A stretch of DNA of 64,000 nt from Pelodera strongyloides (lineage: Eukaryota > Nematoda > Chromadorea > Rhabditida > Rhabditidae). The stretch is taken from the NCBI GenBank assembly GCA_036852015.1, contig JAANDG010000025.1:124001-188000 (forward strand). Direction: 5' to 3'. Below the pieces are notes generated by a model, which saw only the letters and a list, made by a program, of their open reading frames with translations, was not told the DNA's origin and did not search any database. Made by a program: the position numbers and the translations under genes. Below, in pieces: positions 20,701-31,300 of the stretch; within the stretch, counting starts at the first letter, position 1, and every line of letters starts with the position of its first letter.

Positions 20701-21291
20701 TGCCTGATGTGTTACATACAAAATCAGAAATACTGTTCGTTGAGAAGGAGATATGTGTCTTAAAGCGAAATACGAAATACCACACGGTTTGCGTAAATAA
20801 TTTGGTTAGGTTTATTTAACTCTATAAAAACACATTTTCGTGGATGTCCACAGTTGTCCTGGTTGCCCACGGTAGTCCACGGTAGTCCTCAGTTGCCCAG
20901 GTCTCCATTTTCAGTTGCCCAGTTGTCTACAGTGGTCCCAAGGAGTCCTAGTAGGTTTTACCCAATAAGCCAGGGGTAGGAGTCGAACTTTCGAACGATG
21001 GTGTCCGCGCTGCCCGGGTCAGCGCCATAAATCACTGCGCCACCTGCATTTTGGGAAAAAATATAGTCCAACAATCTTTTAGACATCTGCAAAGGTCTAT
21101 TCAATGCCATATTGATATCATCGCGGCATGAGGAGATTCGGAAAATTATAAAACGGAAAATATTGCGAAAACATAAAATTTCTTCGAATGGCAAAATCAT
21201 TATTGCGGCAACGAGGTCATCAAGAGCTATAGAGAACACTACATCAAGCATTAGAGATAAAACGTCATCATTATGTTTATTTTGTTCATAA
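17792..21291 (+). CDS. Seven-transmembrane chemoreceptor (nematode Srsx-like GPCR), 7 exons
   Basis: Exons 17792-17843, 17956-18135, 18376-18540, 19181-19374, 19651-19735, 20144-20248 and 21083-21291 join in phase to 990 nt, 329 residues. ATG directly follows TTTCAG, as in a trans-spliced message. TM1 is about residues 11-33; TM2 holds D54 (SDVTH). TM3 starts after C86, which can pair with C161 in loop 2. IDRF at 111-114 is the DRY equivalent. TM4 and TM5 follow, then a basic third loop (SHKFSNKF), TM6, and TM7 with NICKGLFN, then a Lys/Arg/Ser-rich tail. The exon 3 donor (GTCTTG) is weak, but the paralog supports it. A MITE lies 19 nt past that donor, and a 9-bp-duplication element splits a tRNA-like sequence in intron 6. 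A membrane chemosensory receptor is inferred; the ligand is unknown. Confidence 0.88.
18560..18741. mobile_element. MITE, AAGCGAAATACCGGCCGG family, in receptor intron 3
   Basis: Full element with TTAAAGCGAAATACC left and TCTCGCTTTAA right. It occupies the same site as the copy at 10876-10968 in the paralog. Confidence 0.85.
19019..19053. repeat. Interstitial telomere-type repeat (GCCTAA)n
   Basis: GCCTAA units with a CAATAA interruption, in intron 3 of the plus-strand receptor gene. On the coding strand it has the same orientation (GCCTAA) as the array in the paralog, though in a different intron. Confidence 0.8.
20288..20971. mobile_element. MULE-like TIR element, 684 bp, 9-bp target duplication
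   Basis: The left end GGCTTATTGGATAAAACCTA and the right end, its near inverse (AGGTTTTACCCAATAAGCC), are flanked by the direct repeat AGGGGTAGG at 20279-20287 and 20972-20980. Nine-base duplications are typical of Mutator-like elements. Sub-terminal parts repeat GGGCAACTGA and its inverse. A short MITE (20561-20640) is nested inside. No transposase ORF. It lies in receptor intron 6. Confidence 0.85.
20561..20640. mobile_element. Fold-back MITE of only 80 bp, AAGCGAAATACC family
   Basis: Both terminal repeats are present but the middle is reduced to about ten bases, so the element is nearly one hairpin. It is nested in the element at 20288-20971. Confidence 0.85.
20981..21053 (-). repeat. 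tRNA-like sequence split by a transposon
   Basis: The minus strand reads GGTGGCGCAGTGATTTATGG (A-box, with D-stem GCGC/GCGC), then AAGTTCGACTCC (B-box). Its 3' end continues across the insertion at 20288-20971: the 9-bp duplication lies in what would be the acceptor stem, and the missing bases appear at 20271-20278. Probably a SINE head. Confidence 0.5.
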
Positions 21292-21315
21292 AATGTTTAT
21301 TGTTTAGTTTGCTAT

Positions 21316-21464
21316 TGGGTTCCCAAGTATGGTGAAAATTTACAGTATTTTGGATCTACACGAGAATATTTTTTAATTTTCCGTATTATATATGCAGGTT
21401 TCGTGCAGAAATACGGTAGTATTGACAGAATCGCACCGCATTTTTGGGATACTTGGAAAGCCCA
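21316..21464. mobile_element. MITE with TGGGTTCCCAAGTAT ends
   Basis: The left end TGGGTTCCCAAGTAT is answered by ATACTTGGAAAGCCCA on the right. A close copy lies at 54398-54549, sharing the interior GGTTTCGTGCAGAAATACGG. It lies in the 3' flank of the receptor gene. Confidence 0.75.
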
Positions 21465-21615
21465 TCACATGGATCGCCCTCGCCTCACATTTCAAAATTT
21501 GCGGCAGGATTTCGGGTGGCAAATTCATGTTTCTGTTCTTTTGTTCTGTTACTTATTGGTGCCTATGTTTGAAGTTAAACGTTTGTGTAAATTAAAAAGT
21601 TTTATTGTGGACGCA

Positions 21616-21621
21616 AATAAA
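21616..21621 (+). terminator. Possible poly(A) signal of the plus-strand receptor gene
   Basis: AATAAA repeated three times in AAATAAAATAAAATAAA, 325 bases after the stop codon at 21291. Confidence 0.4.
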
Positions 21622-22092
21622 ATAAAATAAACTAGATGGCGATATTGTTTCTACACGTATTTGAGACCCTTGGATATGGACGTTTAGAAAGAAAGCTACA
21701 GTTAGGCAAAATGGATAGAAAAACAGTTTTGAAAATATGAATCAGGATTATTAAAACAAGTTAAGTGAAGAATCATCCCTGATTATACATAAGCACATCT
21801 AAATGTATTCTTCTGACTAACTAATTGACGTTTACTTGAAATAGAATTATATTTACAACGCGAAACTTTGGCCGGTGGTGCGCGGCCTACAAATAACGAG
21901 TGGGCCTAGTTATGGCGGCCCACCCAGTTCGGGCCCAGTATAGGCCGCACACCGGCCAAGTTTCCTCAGTGATTACACATCTTCACGTAATTGCACGAAA
22001 GGAGTACGAGCTACTTGAGCTAATGGCTAAGAAAACGTTTCAAAATCTTACTAATTACCGTGCAAAAAATAAATCGTAACTTTTCCAAAATA

Positions 22093-22457
22093 TTAAAGGG
22101 AATATGTATGCCCTTTTTGAAGTTAAGCTGTATTAATAGAATGTGTGTTCCTCATTAAGGAAACAACAACAAAAATTGTTAAAAGTTTCCCATTTAAAAG
22201 AAAATGATTTTCAAAGTTCATATTTTCCATAGTAAACGCGTTGCTTGACCCCCTGGCTTACACGGAAGTGCTGATGGAGCAAAAAAATTCGCATGTGTGC
22301 ATACATCGGCATATAGCTTGCAACAGCGACATATTTGCATGCAAATGAGAATATTCGAATTTACATATTCAGTCGCCTACTTAAATTCATGTCTGGTGTG
22401 GAAACTCTAGTTTCGCAGTTGTTTTGCTCATTTTGAGTGCCTACATATTCCCTTTAA
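22093..22457. mobile_element. TTAAAGGGAATATGTATGCCC element, 365 bp
   Basis: Short terminal repeats TTAAAGGGAATATGT / ACATATTCCCTTTAA. A second copy at 52014-52365 matches along most of its length. Confidence 0.85.
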
Positions 22458-22565
22458 CTAAAATGGGGGCGCGAAATTCAGACTCAATCAATAATAGTTA
22501 GGACGCGAAATTGAAAATTCTACCAAAAAAAAATCAATAAAAAAAAATCAATCAATAAAATTAAA

Positions 22566-24988
22566 TCAATAATAGTTTTCCGGCTCAGCTTGCCACCTCT
22601 TCTTGGCATCAATTCCGTAAACAATGGTGTTGATGAACGTGGCCAACTAAAATGTGATTTTATATATTTTTTTTAATTCCACATTCTAAGCAGCTCATTT
22701 CTGATCCTGTAGGCCTGTGGCCGTATGCACGAACGCCTTCCCAGTGGGAGGTGAGAGAAAGAGAGGGATCACACGACCAGTGACACGTAGAGACAAATCA
22801 TCCCACCCAGGGAGGATCCCAGTGTTCGTACATACGGCCACTGTAGTATTTGTGGAATGGAGGTCGAAATGTTTTCTTTTTTCGGGTTTAGGATTTAGTG
22901 TCTGCTTTTGTAGGCCAACCGCCAACGAAGTAAAAAAACTTGCTCGCGCGGATGAATTACTTTCAGCCAACCGCATTCCAATTGGTATTTAGAGAGAAGT
23001 ACCGGCCGGTTTTTGAAACGCATAGTGGACAACTGAATTCTTACGTATTTAAGTTACTCGAATTAAGCTCGATTTTTTATTCTAATATATGTTTATTTGC
23101 ATAAGCTGCATAAGAATGCTGGCCTACTCGATGTGTTTCAAAAACCGGCCGGTGTTTCGCTTTAAAAAATAATGCGGATATTTAAAAAATAGCAAAAAAA
23201 AAAACAATTTGAAATAAAGCCAACGAACCATGCTTAGAAACCATTGCATGACGAAAGCTGAGTTGAAAATTGCAATCAGAATCAATATGGAACTGGCCAA
23301 GTAGAGAAAAACTGCCAATGTGGTGAATAGTTTGTCCTGAATTAGTGTAGTTTATTTTATTTAATTCTCTCTCTCTCGATCTCTCTCGATCTCTCTCTAT
23401 CTCTCTCTCCCTACCTCTACCTCTATCTCTCTCTACCTCTCTCTCTCTCTCTCTCCGTCTCTCTACCACCCAATTTGGACATTTTACCAATACTTTTATC
23501 ATACCCACCATCAGTTTAAAGTTGAACTTGTAGAAAGACGCAGTGAGTCCAATCAGATCAAAAAGCATCATGAGCGTTGTGAGAATCACGAAAAACACAT
23601 TCACACAGACGATCTGAAAATGACTATGAAAAAAATATGAATCTTGCAAAAGTTGAATATGAAGAGAAAAACTCAAGTTTGGCCCTGAGGAACTGCTTGT
23701 ATATATAGTTTTTTGAACAATTATAAAATCATAGACGTGTTCCAAGGACAAGGATTTACTTTCTCGCATTCTTTGTCACTTTTTTATATTGGTCTCTTCT
23801 TTGTGTATGACAGGACAATTGTGTCGATAAGGACCCGAAGTTTTTCTAAGAGCCTTACATGTATCTATATCATCTGTGGCCGTATGCACGAACGCGCCGG
23901 GAAGCTCCCAGTCTCCCAGTGAAAGAGAGGGATCACACGCATCATAGACACACAGAGACAAATTCTCCCACCCTGGGAGGTTCCCGCTGTTCGCGCATAC
24001 GGCCACTGATCCTTTCTTGAGATGCGTTTCAAAAACCGGCCGTTATTTCGCTTTAACACTTACCGAAAATACTTGCGGAAACGAGTGATACATTGAAGTG
24101 CAGTAATCGAACAACGGATTCGGAAAACAATACGAATTGGCGATGGCAGCGAAGATACCGATCAGCTGAAAACAGATCATTACCATTTTACTCCTACATT
24201 CCCCTTTTTTTCGAATGCGAACTTTAAAAGGACAGGCTCACGACAAAATCGTATGCCTTGAAAATTCTCAGATTGTGCTGCTGAACAATACCACAATATA
24301 CGAACATAACCACGTAAGCGCAAGCTCGTGCGCACAATAAGATAAATTTATATCATAGGTGTTTTCTCGTGAACCTGACCCTTTAAAGAAAAGTTGAATA
24401 CTGCTTTTTTTCAGTGTTGATTTTTGTTTGTCACATAGTCACCCTTCTAATGATAAGACAGTTGGCAGTTATTAGTATATACACAGAACAGAAATTGCAA
24501 GAAGAAATGTTCAAAATGTCCAATAGAATTTTCTTTAAAGCAAAGCGATATAACATGCGGTTTTCGAAACGTATGTTGGTCAACTAGATTCCCATATGTT
24601 GTATGCAAATTAATTCTTTTAGTTAGACTTTACATGCACTATTATGTGGGAATACCGCGTCCAACATACGTTTCACAAACCGGCTGCCATATTAAAGCGA
24701 AATACCGGTGGGTTTTTGAAACGCATCGAGAAGACCAGCGTTCTTATGCAACTTATGCAAATAATTTATAAATTAGAATAAAACATCGAGCTAAATTCGA
24801 GCAAATTTGCATGAATATGTACGAATTCAGTTGTACACGATGAGCTTCAAAAACAGCCCGGTATTTCGCTCTAAGAGAAAATTCACCTCACTTACAATTT
24901 CAATCAATTTGTACACATTTCCTTTGTCGTCGAAGAATCCTCGGTTGATCATGAGAGGTGGTCCGTGATGGCTGTGCATCATGCTCAT
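22566..24988 (-). CDS. Four-TM MARVEL-domain protein, 5 exons
   Basis: Exons on the minus strand: 24988-24896 (exon begins at 24995 after a TTTTTAG acceptor; first ATG in frame), 24165-24064, 23613-23509, 23336-23229 and 22646-22566. All junctions are phase 0 and give 489 nt, 162 residues. A short His/Met-rich N-terminus (MSMMHSHHGPPL) is followed by four hydrophobic helices: LIGIFAAIANSYC, VNVFFVILTTLMMLFDLIGL, LAVFLYLASSILILIAIF, and MLATFINTIVYGIDA ending in KKRW. The last, with an Asn-Thr and a Tyr-x-x-Asp near the cytosolic end, is typical of MARVEL proteins, which act in membrane apposition and vesicle traffic. The Cys-rich loop after TM1 (CFPNPLFDYC) may form a disulfide. The penultimate donor GTTCGT is non-ideal. 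The function is inferred from topology only. Confidence 0.8.
22717..22841. mobile_element. Small TIR element GTGGCCGTATGCACGAACG, copy 1
   Basis: The ends GTGGCCGTATGCACGAACG and GTTCGTACATACGGCCAC are inverse. Both this copy and the one at 23876 are bordered by CTG next to TGGCCG, a possible 3-bp duplication. It lies just upstream of the last exon of the MARVEL gene. Confidence 0.8.
22991..23165. mobile_element. MITE, AAGCGAAATACCGGCCGG family
   Basis: Left end AGAAGTACCGGCCGG (changed), right end CCGGCCGGTGTTTCGCTTTAA with the first C omitted at the inner side. Located in the last intron of the MARVEL gene. Confidence 0.8.
23876..24006. mobile_element. Small TIR element GTGGCCGTATGCACGAACG, copy 2
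   Basis: Same terminal repeats and the same GAAAGAGAGGGATCACACG interior as 22717-22841. It lies in intron 2 of the MARVEL gene. Confidence 0.85.
24019..24056. mobile_element. Solo right end of an AAGCGAAATACC-family MITE
   Basis: Only GATGCGTTTCAAAAACCGGC and the TTTCGCTTTAA end are present; the rest was probably lost when the element at 23876-24006 inserted. Confidence 0.6.
24224..24386. mobile_element. MITE, TTAAAAGGACAGGCTCACG, 163 bp
   Basis: Left TTAAAAGGACAGGCTCACGA, right TCGTGAACCTGACCCTTTAA. In intron 1 of the MARVEL gene. Confidence 0.7.
24535..24695. mobile_element. MITE, GCGATATAAC subfamily, abutting the next element
   Basis: Starts TTTAAAGCAAAGCGATATAAC and ends ACAAACCGGCTGCCATATTAA. 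Its last TTAA is also the first TTAA of the MITE at 24692. Confidence 0.6.
24692..24874. mobile_element. MITE, AAGCGAAATACCGG family
   Basis: TTAAAGCGAAATACCGG at left, GTATTTCGCTCTAA at right, with interior GCTAAATTCGAGCAAATTTG. In intron 1 of the MARVEL gene. Confidence 0.8.
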
Positions 24989-25060
24989 CAAATAACTAAA
25001 AATGCAAATGCGATTTTCAGGTATAAAGCTACTACTGCACCTCGAAGGACGCCTGAATTA

Positions 25061-25233
25061 TTAAAGCGAAATGAACAGTCGGTTTTTGAAACACATCGAG
25101 TGCGCCAGCATTCTTATGCAGTCTATGCGAATGACAATAAATTAGAATAAAAAATCGAGCAAATTAGCATAAGTACGTGAGAATTCGGTTGTCCAATGTG
25201 CGTTTCAAAAACCGGCAGGTATTGTGCGTTCAA
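25061..25233. mobile_element. MITE, AAGCGAAATACC family (degenerate)
   Basis: Left TTAAAGCGAAATGAACAGTC, right AAAACCGGCAGGTATTG. It lies 60 bp upstream of the MARVEL gene's first acceptor. Confidence 0.75.
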
Positions 25234-25338
25234 TGCAATATTAGAGCAGTCGAGAAAATAATTGCCCGTTGTCAGTTTTGAGATGCAACGAGATCATGGG
25301 ATGAGATGATGGAGCCAGATGAGCTAGCAATAAGTAGG

Positions 25339-26204
25339 GGTAGAAGTGTAGAACACTACCCCATTTTGCAAATATACTACCCCAAAATAAAATATACTAC
25401 CACATGGGAAAATACTACCCCTGCAATATGCTACCCCGGAAAATATACTACCCCATTGTAGAATACTACCCCCAACTTATTTTACATGACTACCCCCGAA
25501 CTTATTTTACATGACTACCCCAAACTTATTTTACATGACTACACCCCCTTATTTAACCCCATACTTATGACTACCCCACTATTTACATGACTACCCCACT
25601 TATTACCTGACTACCCCCCTTATTTACATGACTACCCCACTTATTTAACATGACTACCCCACTTATTTAACATGACTACCCCACTTATTTAAACATGACT
25701 ACCCCACCTATTTACATGACTACCCCAAGTTACATGACTACCCCTCCTAGTTTACATGACTACCCCCACATGACTACCCATTTTTACATGGCTACCCCAC
25801 TTATTTTACATGGCTACCCCACCTATTTTACATGACTACCCCATCTGCTGTGTTACTTTATGTTGGGGTAGTATTTTGCAAAAATTTTCCGGGGGTAGTG
25901 TTCTACCGAAATAGGGGTAGTATTTTTCCAAGTGGTGGTAGTATTTTTCGAAAATGGGGTAGTGTTGTAAATGTTTACCTGAGCGGACTACTTGGCTACC
26001 CCATTTTACATGACTACCCCATTTTAGGGATTTTACTACCCCATAACATGGGGTAGTTTTCGTAACTGGGGGTAGTATTTTTACATTTTGGGGTAGTATT
26101 TGTGCAGAATATTTTTTCGAAAAAATACTACCCCTTTGTTGTGGGGTAGTATATTCCCAATTTGGGTAGTATACTACACTGGGGTAGTATTCTACATTTT
26201 TACC
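25339..26204. mobile_element. 866-bp TIR element made of CTACCCC arrays, 9-bp target duplication
   Basis: The left end GGTAGAAGTGTAGAACACTA and the right end, near inverse (TATTCTACATTTTTACC), are flanked by the direct repeat ATAAGTAGG at 25330-25338 and 26205-26213. The left 500 bp repeats ACTACCCC every 20-25 bp, often as TTTACATGACTACCCCA; the right 330 bp carries mostly the inverse GGGGTAGT. No ORF of note. A Mutator-like, non-autonomous fold-back element is the best reading. Confidence 0.8.
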
Positions 26205-26756
26205 ATAAGTAGGTACCGAGGAACAGAAATAGAGGGGAAAATATACAAAGAGAATTAATAAGAACATCCGGTCTAAAAGATAAAATTCCACTAAATAATA
26301 CCATATAACGTTTGAATAAAATATTCACATAAATATTCTTGAACCTCAATATCTGAACCTTTTGGGGCTGCATAGAGATTCGCATGAACATTAGCAATAC
26401 AGTGTAATCGGTATCATATTCCATATATGTAATTACCTATTGTTTGTTTAATTGGACGATGACCTACGCATTCATTGCCGCAGTTTGGAGTTGGGGTTTG
26501 ATTGTGCTAATGTGTTAATTGCTCAAATTATGTTAATTGCTCGGATTTTGAGGTATCTAGTATCTATACCAACTGTTGTGAATTAGCAAAAATAACACAG
26601 CACAACGAAAATGCAGCATGCTATGTTACTAATCAGAAACAAATAAATGAATTGTTGAACAGCTTGAGAAATGAATAGTTGTTTTATATATGTATGAGTA
26701 TGTAGTTGGATGTCAGTCACGCACATTCTAACCACTACTCTCTGTCCAAGTTGATT

Positions 26757-26826
26757 ACTTATGTATGTGGGCATTGAACCGCGAAAAATTCTATGCACTA
26801 CCCGCTGGAGTACGCCCGCTTTTGAG
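26757..26826 (-). repeat. Degenerate tRNA-like sequence
   Basis: The minus strand has CCAGCGGGTAGTGC (A-box-like) and CGGTTCAATGCCC (B-box-like); the rest does not fold as a tRNA. Confidence 0.35.
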
Positions 26827-27676
26827 TAAAATGAGCACAGGTCCGAATGCTGTGCTATAGTTGGCCGGGACCAGGTCAGCATTGATCTATGTGATGTGAA
26901 ATCTTTGCTTTTTGTCTACTAGACTTTAGGATTACTTATTCAGTATCACCATAGCACGCACATGCCTTGAAACAAATGATGATAAAAACCAAATCAAAGG
27001 TAAAAATTTTTTTTACCTTATAATGATAGTATACATTTGGCTGCCAGATTAAGTTAAGGTATCAATTTCAAAACTGCTTCCATGTGGTGAACTCTCTAAG
27101 AGAGTTGTAATTCAAGACGATTAGACAAGGAGAGAGTTGAGAGAGAGAGAGGGAAAGAAAGAGAGAGAGAGAAAGTTAAAGAGACAGAGAGAGAGAGGGA
27201 GTCCGATAGGGGGTACTTATCCTAGATGTGGCTCCGTCATTCATTAGCATGACTAGGCACACGGACTGGGCACCTCCCGGCCAGAGTATGCGAAATTGAG
27301 ATGGATCCCCGTGAGAGAAACCAGCAATTAAACAACTTCGCGGAATTAGATACACGACATAGAGATAGACACGGCTTTCACAGAAAATTGGCTTCTCGTC
27401 TGAAGAAGCTAATTTTACATACGCCAAGCAGCACCGCGTCCCCATAAAACCCGTCCCCATAAAACAAAAAGTGATTAATAATAATAAAACCCTGCCAAAA
27501 AAACAGGCGAAAGATCTACCAGAGTTAATTCCTCGAAATTTGAATTTGATTGTACGATTACAAGATATGTATGGATGGATGGATAGATAGACGAATAACT
27601 TAAACTAACTGAAACCAATTTATACAGGCACGGGACCCGTGCGGAGTGTAGATCTCTTGCGAAGACGGGCCTAACC

Positions 27677-27846
27677 TTAAAGCGAAATGCTAGCCCCTTT
27701 GGAAAATTTGCATATGATAAGCAAATCCTATGTATCCTATGCTAATATTGTACGATCGTCCACGGCAATCGTACAAAATTAGCATAGGATACATAGGATT
27801 TGCTTATCATATGCAAATTTTCAAAGAGGCTAGCATTTCGCTTTAA
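27677..27846. mobile_element. Palindromic MITE, 170 bp, second copy
   Basis: Near-identical to 3205-3375 over its length, including the central GATCGTCCACGGCAATCG. Ends TTAAAGCGAAATGCTAGCC and inverse. Confidence 0.9.
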
Positions 27847-29773
27847 CCTTAAACCTTTTTTGAATATGGAATCAACACATGTTCACATTCTTAAATTTCA
27901 TCGCTAAACTATATAGTACGTATAACTACTAGTAATGTGAGGATAGCTCTTCAAGCAACACTCAAGTCCAACGTGACAATTAACCACCGGAAAGGATTAA
28001 TTCATGTCCGTAAATTTCTAGATTTAATCTCCGTGGCATCCTCAACATTTAATTTTATGGTTAGTAAGGCATCTACTTTCTGATTTCCATAAGTTTTCAC
28101 TAAATATTTCGAGCAGGGTTAAAGCTTGCCTAAGCAATGTGGCAAACCGATATAGTGAACCTATTTCATTAGAATCACTATTTATCAGCAAGGTTCAAGC
28201 GGTGTGGCACACTGTTTGTGAAGTGTATACCGGATACACCTGCCGGCGCATGTAATACATGCAAATTGTGTTCCGTTTTTACTCGGGAACAGAATGGAAA
28301 ACATTTGCATATAATATATGAGAATGCATTTATCCAGCATACGTTTCAAAACCTATATATGTTGTTAGATATGTATAGAATTCCTAGGTACTACTGGAAA
28401 AGGGGTTGGGTATATATCCGTAGTAGTAACAACATAAACGGGGGTCAGTAAGTAATTATAGTGAAGGCCGAAAAGGGGTCCGTATCTACTCTATGTCAGT
28501 TTCATTGCAGAATAGAATAGTGAGAGAGTATTCATCAAAGAAATAGATGAGCGTTCTCTGGCAGGAGAACGTTATTAGATACTGAAGGAGTGTAACTTCC
28601 TATTTAGGATTTGCTACCAAAAGAGTATTTATGTTACGCTTGAAAGTATCATCCATGTTATCGGAGTTTCCCATAGTAGAATTTTACATACAGTAAGAAA
28701 TTTACATACACCTGCAGCTTTTTTTGCATACACCTAACGTAAAACTGCTCGAAGATGGAAAAGTGAACTTGGATGGTGTGTTCGTGGCGAATTGGTGTAT
28801 CACAAATACTCTATAACAAATTGAGCTACCCACATCTAAGAGCATAAAGGCTCAGGCTCAGGCGCAGGAAAACAGTTTTTCGGAATTTTATGCAACTATT
28901 GTGAAAACCACCAATACTATCTATGGCATACATAACTGGATAGTGAGGAGAACTAACAAAATGTTCTAATTCATCTAGGTCACAATTTATTATAAAAAAT
29001 TAGATAAACGCAGAAAATCAGAATAACAAAATTTGGAAAAGTTTATTTCGATCTAGTATCTATCAACTATGGAATAGGTCAAATATTTGTCAAAAGCCCC
29101 AAACCGCTTATCAACTTTGAAACGTGAAAGCGTGACTCGGTCTCAGGGTGAATCAATATGCAAACACAGGCGATTGGCAAAAGACGATGTTTTATCGGAA
29201 TAAATATATTTTGTCTGAACGGAAAAGAAAGTGTTTCGGGCGTTCTTGAACACGTTCCCAAGCCAATTTTAAACGTTTCCTTTCCTAGAAATATTATGAG
29301 AAAATAACAGCAACATGCAGGTTGTATCGTTGTTTATTTATTACGAAACCATAATAAAATAATTCCGCTCAAGTTTGTCATTGAAAGGCTGTCCCTTTAC
29401 CAAGATATCGCCCTTTTTAGATTAAACCTAAACCTATTACTATTACCCAATAATTATCAAATTATCATTCTAAAACTACCGATAATAAAAAGAAATTCAT
29501 AAACTTATGTAAAGTGTGGCTGGAGGTAATATGCTAATATGCACCACGGACCAATGTTGGCCCTTGAAATACATGATCTAAAACCAAGAAAAAAAAACGA
29601 AAGAAACTATATTTTTATCTCTTATCTTCAATTTTGTGCACTAATATCAGATGCCCTTTCAGCCTGGTATTCTTGAGTGATAAAGCTTAGCTGTAAACAA
29701 AAACATAAAAACACTAATTGAAAATTTGTGATGTTGAAATGTACCGGAGAAAAACGATTAATTGGCGCTTTGA

Positions 29774-29934
29774 TTAAAGCGGTATAACATCCGATGTCGG
29801 AAACATATTTTGTACGCAGCACGCACATGTAGTCGACGTAAATAAGTACTCTTTTTATTACTTTTTTTTGCATACAACTTATGGGAATGCACTTGTCCAG
29901 CATAAGTTTCAAAAACCGCCTGTTATACCGCTAG
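29774..29934. mobile_element. MITE, TTAAAGCGGTATAAC subfamily
   Basis: Left TTAAAGCGGTATAACATCCG, right TTTCAAAAACCGCCTGTTAT followed by ACCGCT. Confidence 0.65.
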
Positions 29935-30173
29935 AAACACAAGGAGAAGGAGGTCAGTAGAAAATGACTTGAAGAAGGACATTACACAACTTTTTGATAT
30001 TGCATTTGGTTAGTATTTTGGTAAAAAAATATGTGTGAAGGCCCAGGGAGACGTGCCACTCCCAAACATTCCACATAGACGAAGTGTAGGGCTATAATAA
30101 TGATTATCTATAATCGTTTTGATATTACCGGGTCTAACAATTTCTAAAAAGTTCCCAATAGATCATGCTTATG

Positions 30174-30354
30174 TTAAAGCGAAATACCGGCCGGTTTTTG
30201 AAACACACCGAGCACACAGCATTCTTATGCAGCTTATGCAAAGGAACATCAATTAGAATAAAAAATCGAGCTAAATTCGAGCATCATAGCTTAAGTATGT
30301 AAGAATTCAATTGTGTGCAATGTGTTTCAAAAACCGGCAGGTATTTCGCTTTGA
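30174..30354. mobile_element. MITE, AAGCGAAATACCGGCCGG family
   Basis: Left TTAAAGCGAAATACCGGCC, right GCAGGTATTTCGCTTTGA. The interior has the CTAAATTCGAGCA word. Confidence 0.85.
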
Positions 30355-30867
30355 CGTGTGGTTATAGAAAAATGCTTACTCATATGTTTCTTCAAAATTC
30401 CCACGCACTAACAATAAGCACATGTCATCCATCTTACAATTTGGTTTGCTGTTTTTTTTTGAGTGATGAATCAGCCAAAGGGCATTTTGAACATTTATCA
30501 CCTAATTGTGGTTTTCGACAAAGATATTATGCGTTTACCAAAAACCTAGCCATTACCATAAGTCTGAACTGGTAGGGCCAATTGTTCACCGCTTTCCTAC
30601 GCTTCATTCGTCATTGATATGTATTTGCTGAAACGTACGATTTTCGTGCGTAAGACACAATTTAGACAATGAGTCTTGATAAGCAAGAAGATTACGATAA
30701 ATTTGCAAACACAACGATTATGCAAATTTGTGATAAATAAACCTTTATTCTAATTTGTCTGAACATTTCTCTACGTGTACTCTCAGTGATCGGTTGCAGG
30801 TATGTGTTTCTTTTGCTTTGCTTTCAATTAGCTTTGTCAAATCGATCGATTTTCAATTAATATCTAT

Positions 30868-31300
30868 TAAGGGCGCGTTCGGGTTGCTCTTTCCGAAAGA
30901 GAAAGAGGCAAAAACCCCGTTCGGGTTGGACCTTTCCGAAAGGATTTAATGCTTTGTGAAAGTGAAAAGTACAGTACACACTTTCCGTGAACACGCAGGG
31001 GTTTTATTTTTTATTTGAATGCGCACGGTCTGCGCACTTGTGCACAATTTCGGCATTGTATTTTTCCCGACCGCCGACCTGCCAGCAAGCACATGACAGT
31101 ACGTGCACAAGACCGGAAGGAAATGCACCGTGCACAATTAAATCGATTCAAATCTTAAAACGAAAACCCCTGCGTGTTCACGGAAAGTGCGTACTGTACT
31201 TTTCACTTTCGCAAAGCGTTAAATCCTTTCGGAAAGGTCCAACCCGAACGGGGTTTTTGCCTCTTTCTCTTTCGGAAAGAGCAACCCGAACGCGCCCTTA
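30868..31300. mobile_element. Inverted-repeat element, 433 bp (TAAGGGCGCGTTCGGGTTGC)
   Basis: The outer arms of about 80 bp (TAAGGGCGCGTTCGGGTTGC ... GGACCTTTCCGAAAGGATTT) are reverse complements, and the complementarity continues inward through CACTTTCCGTGAACACGCAG. The arms read open on both strands as the same peptide, which explains the mirrored ORFs. It differs from the other palindromes in lacking AGGG/AGCG ends. Confidence 0.8.

Noticed and set aside
21392..21595. 67-codon plus-strand ORF considered as the last receptor exon
   Set aside because: Its start lies in a MITE that recurs at 54398-54549, and the receptor already ends in phase at 21291.
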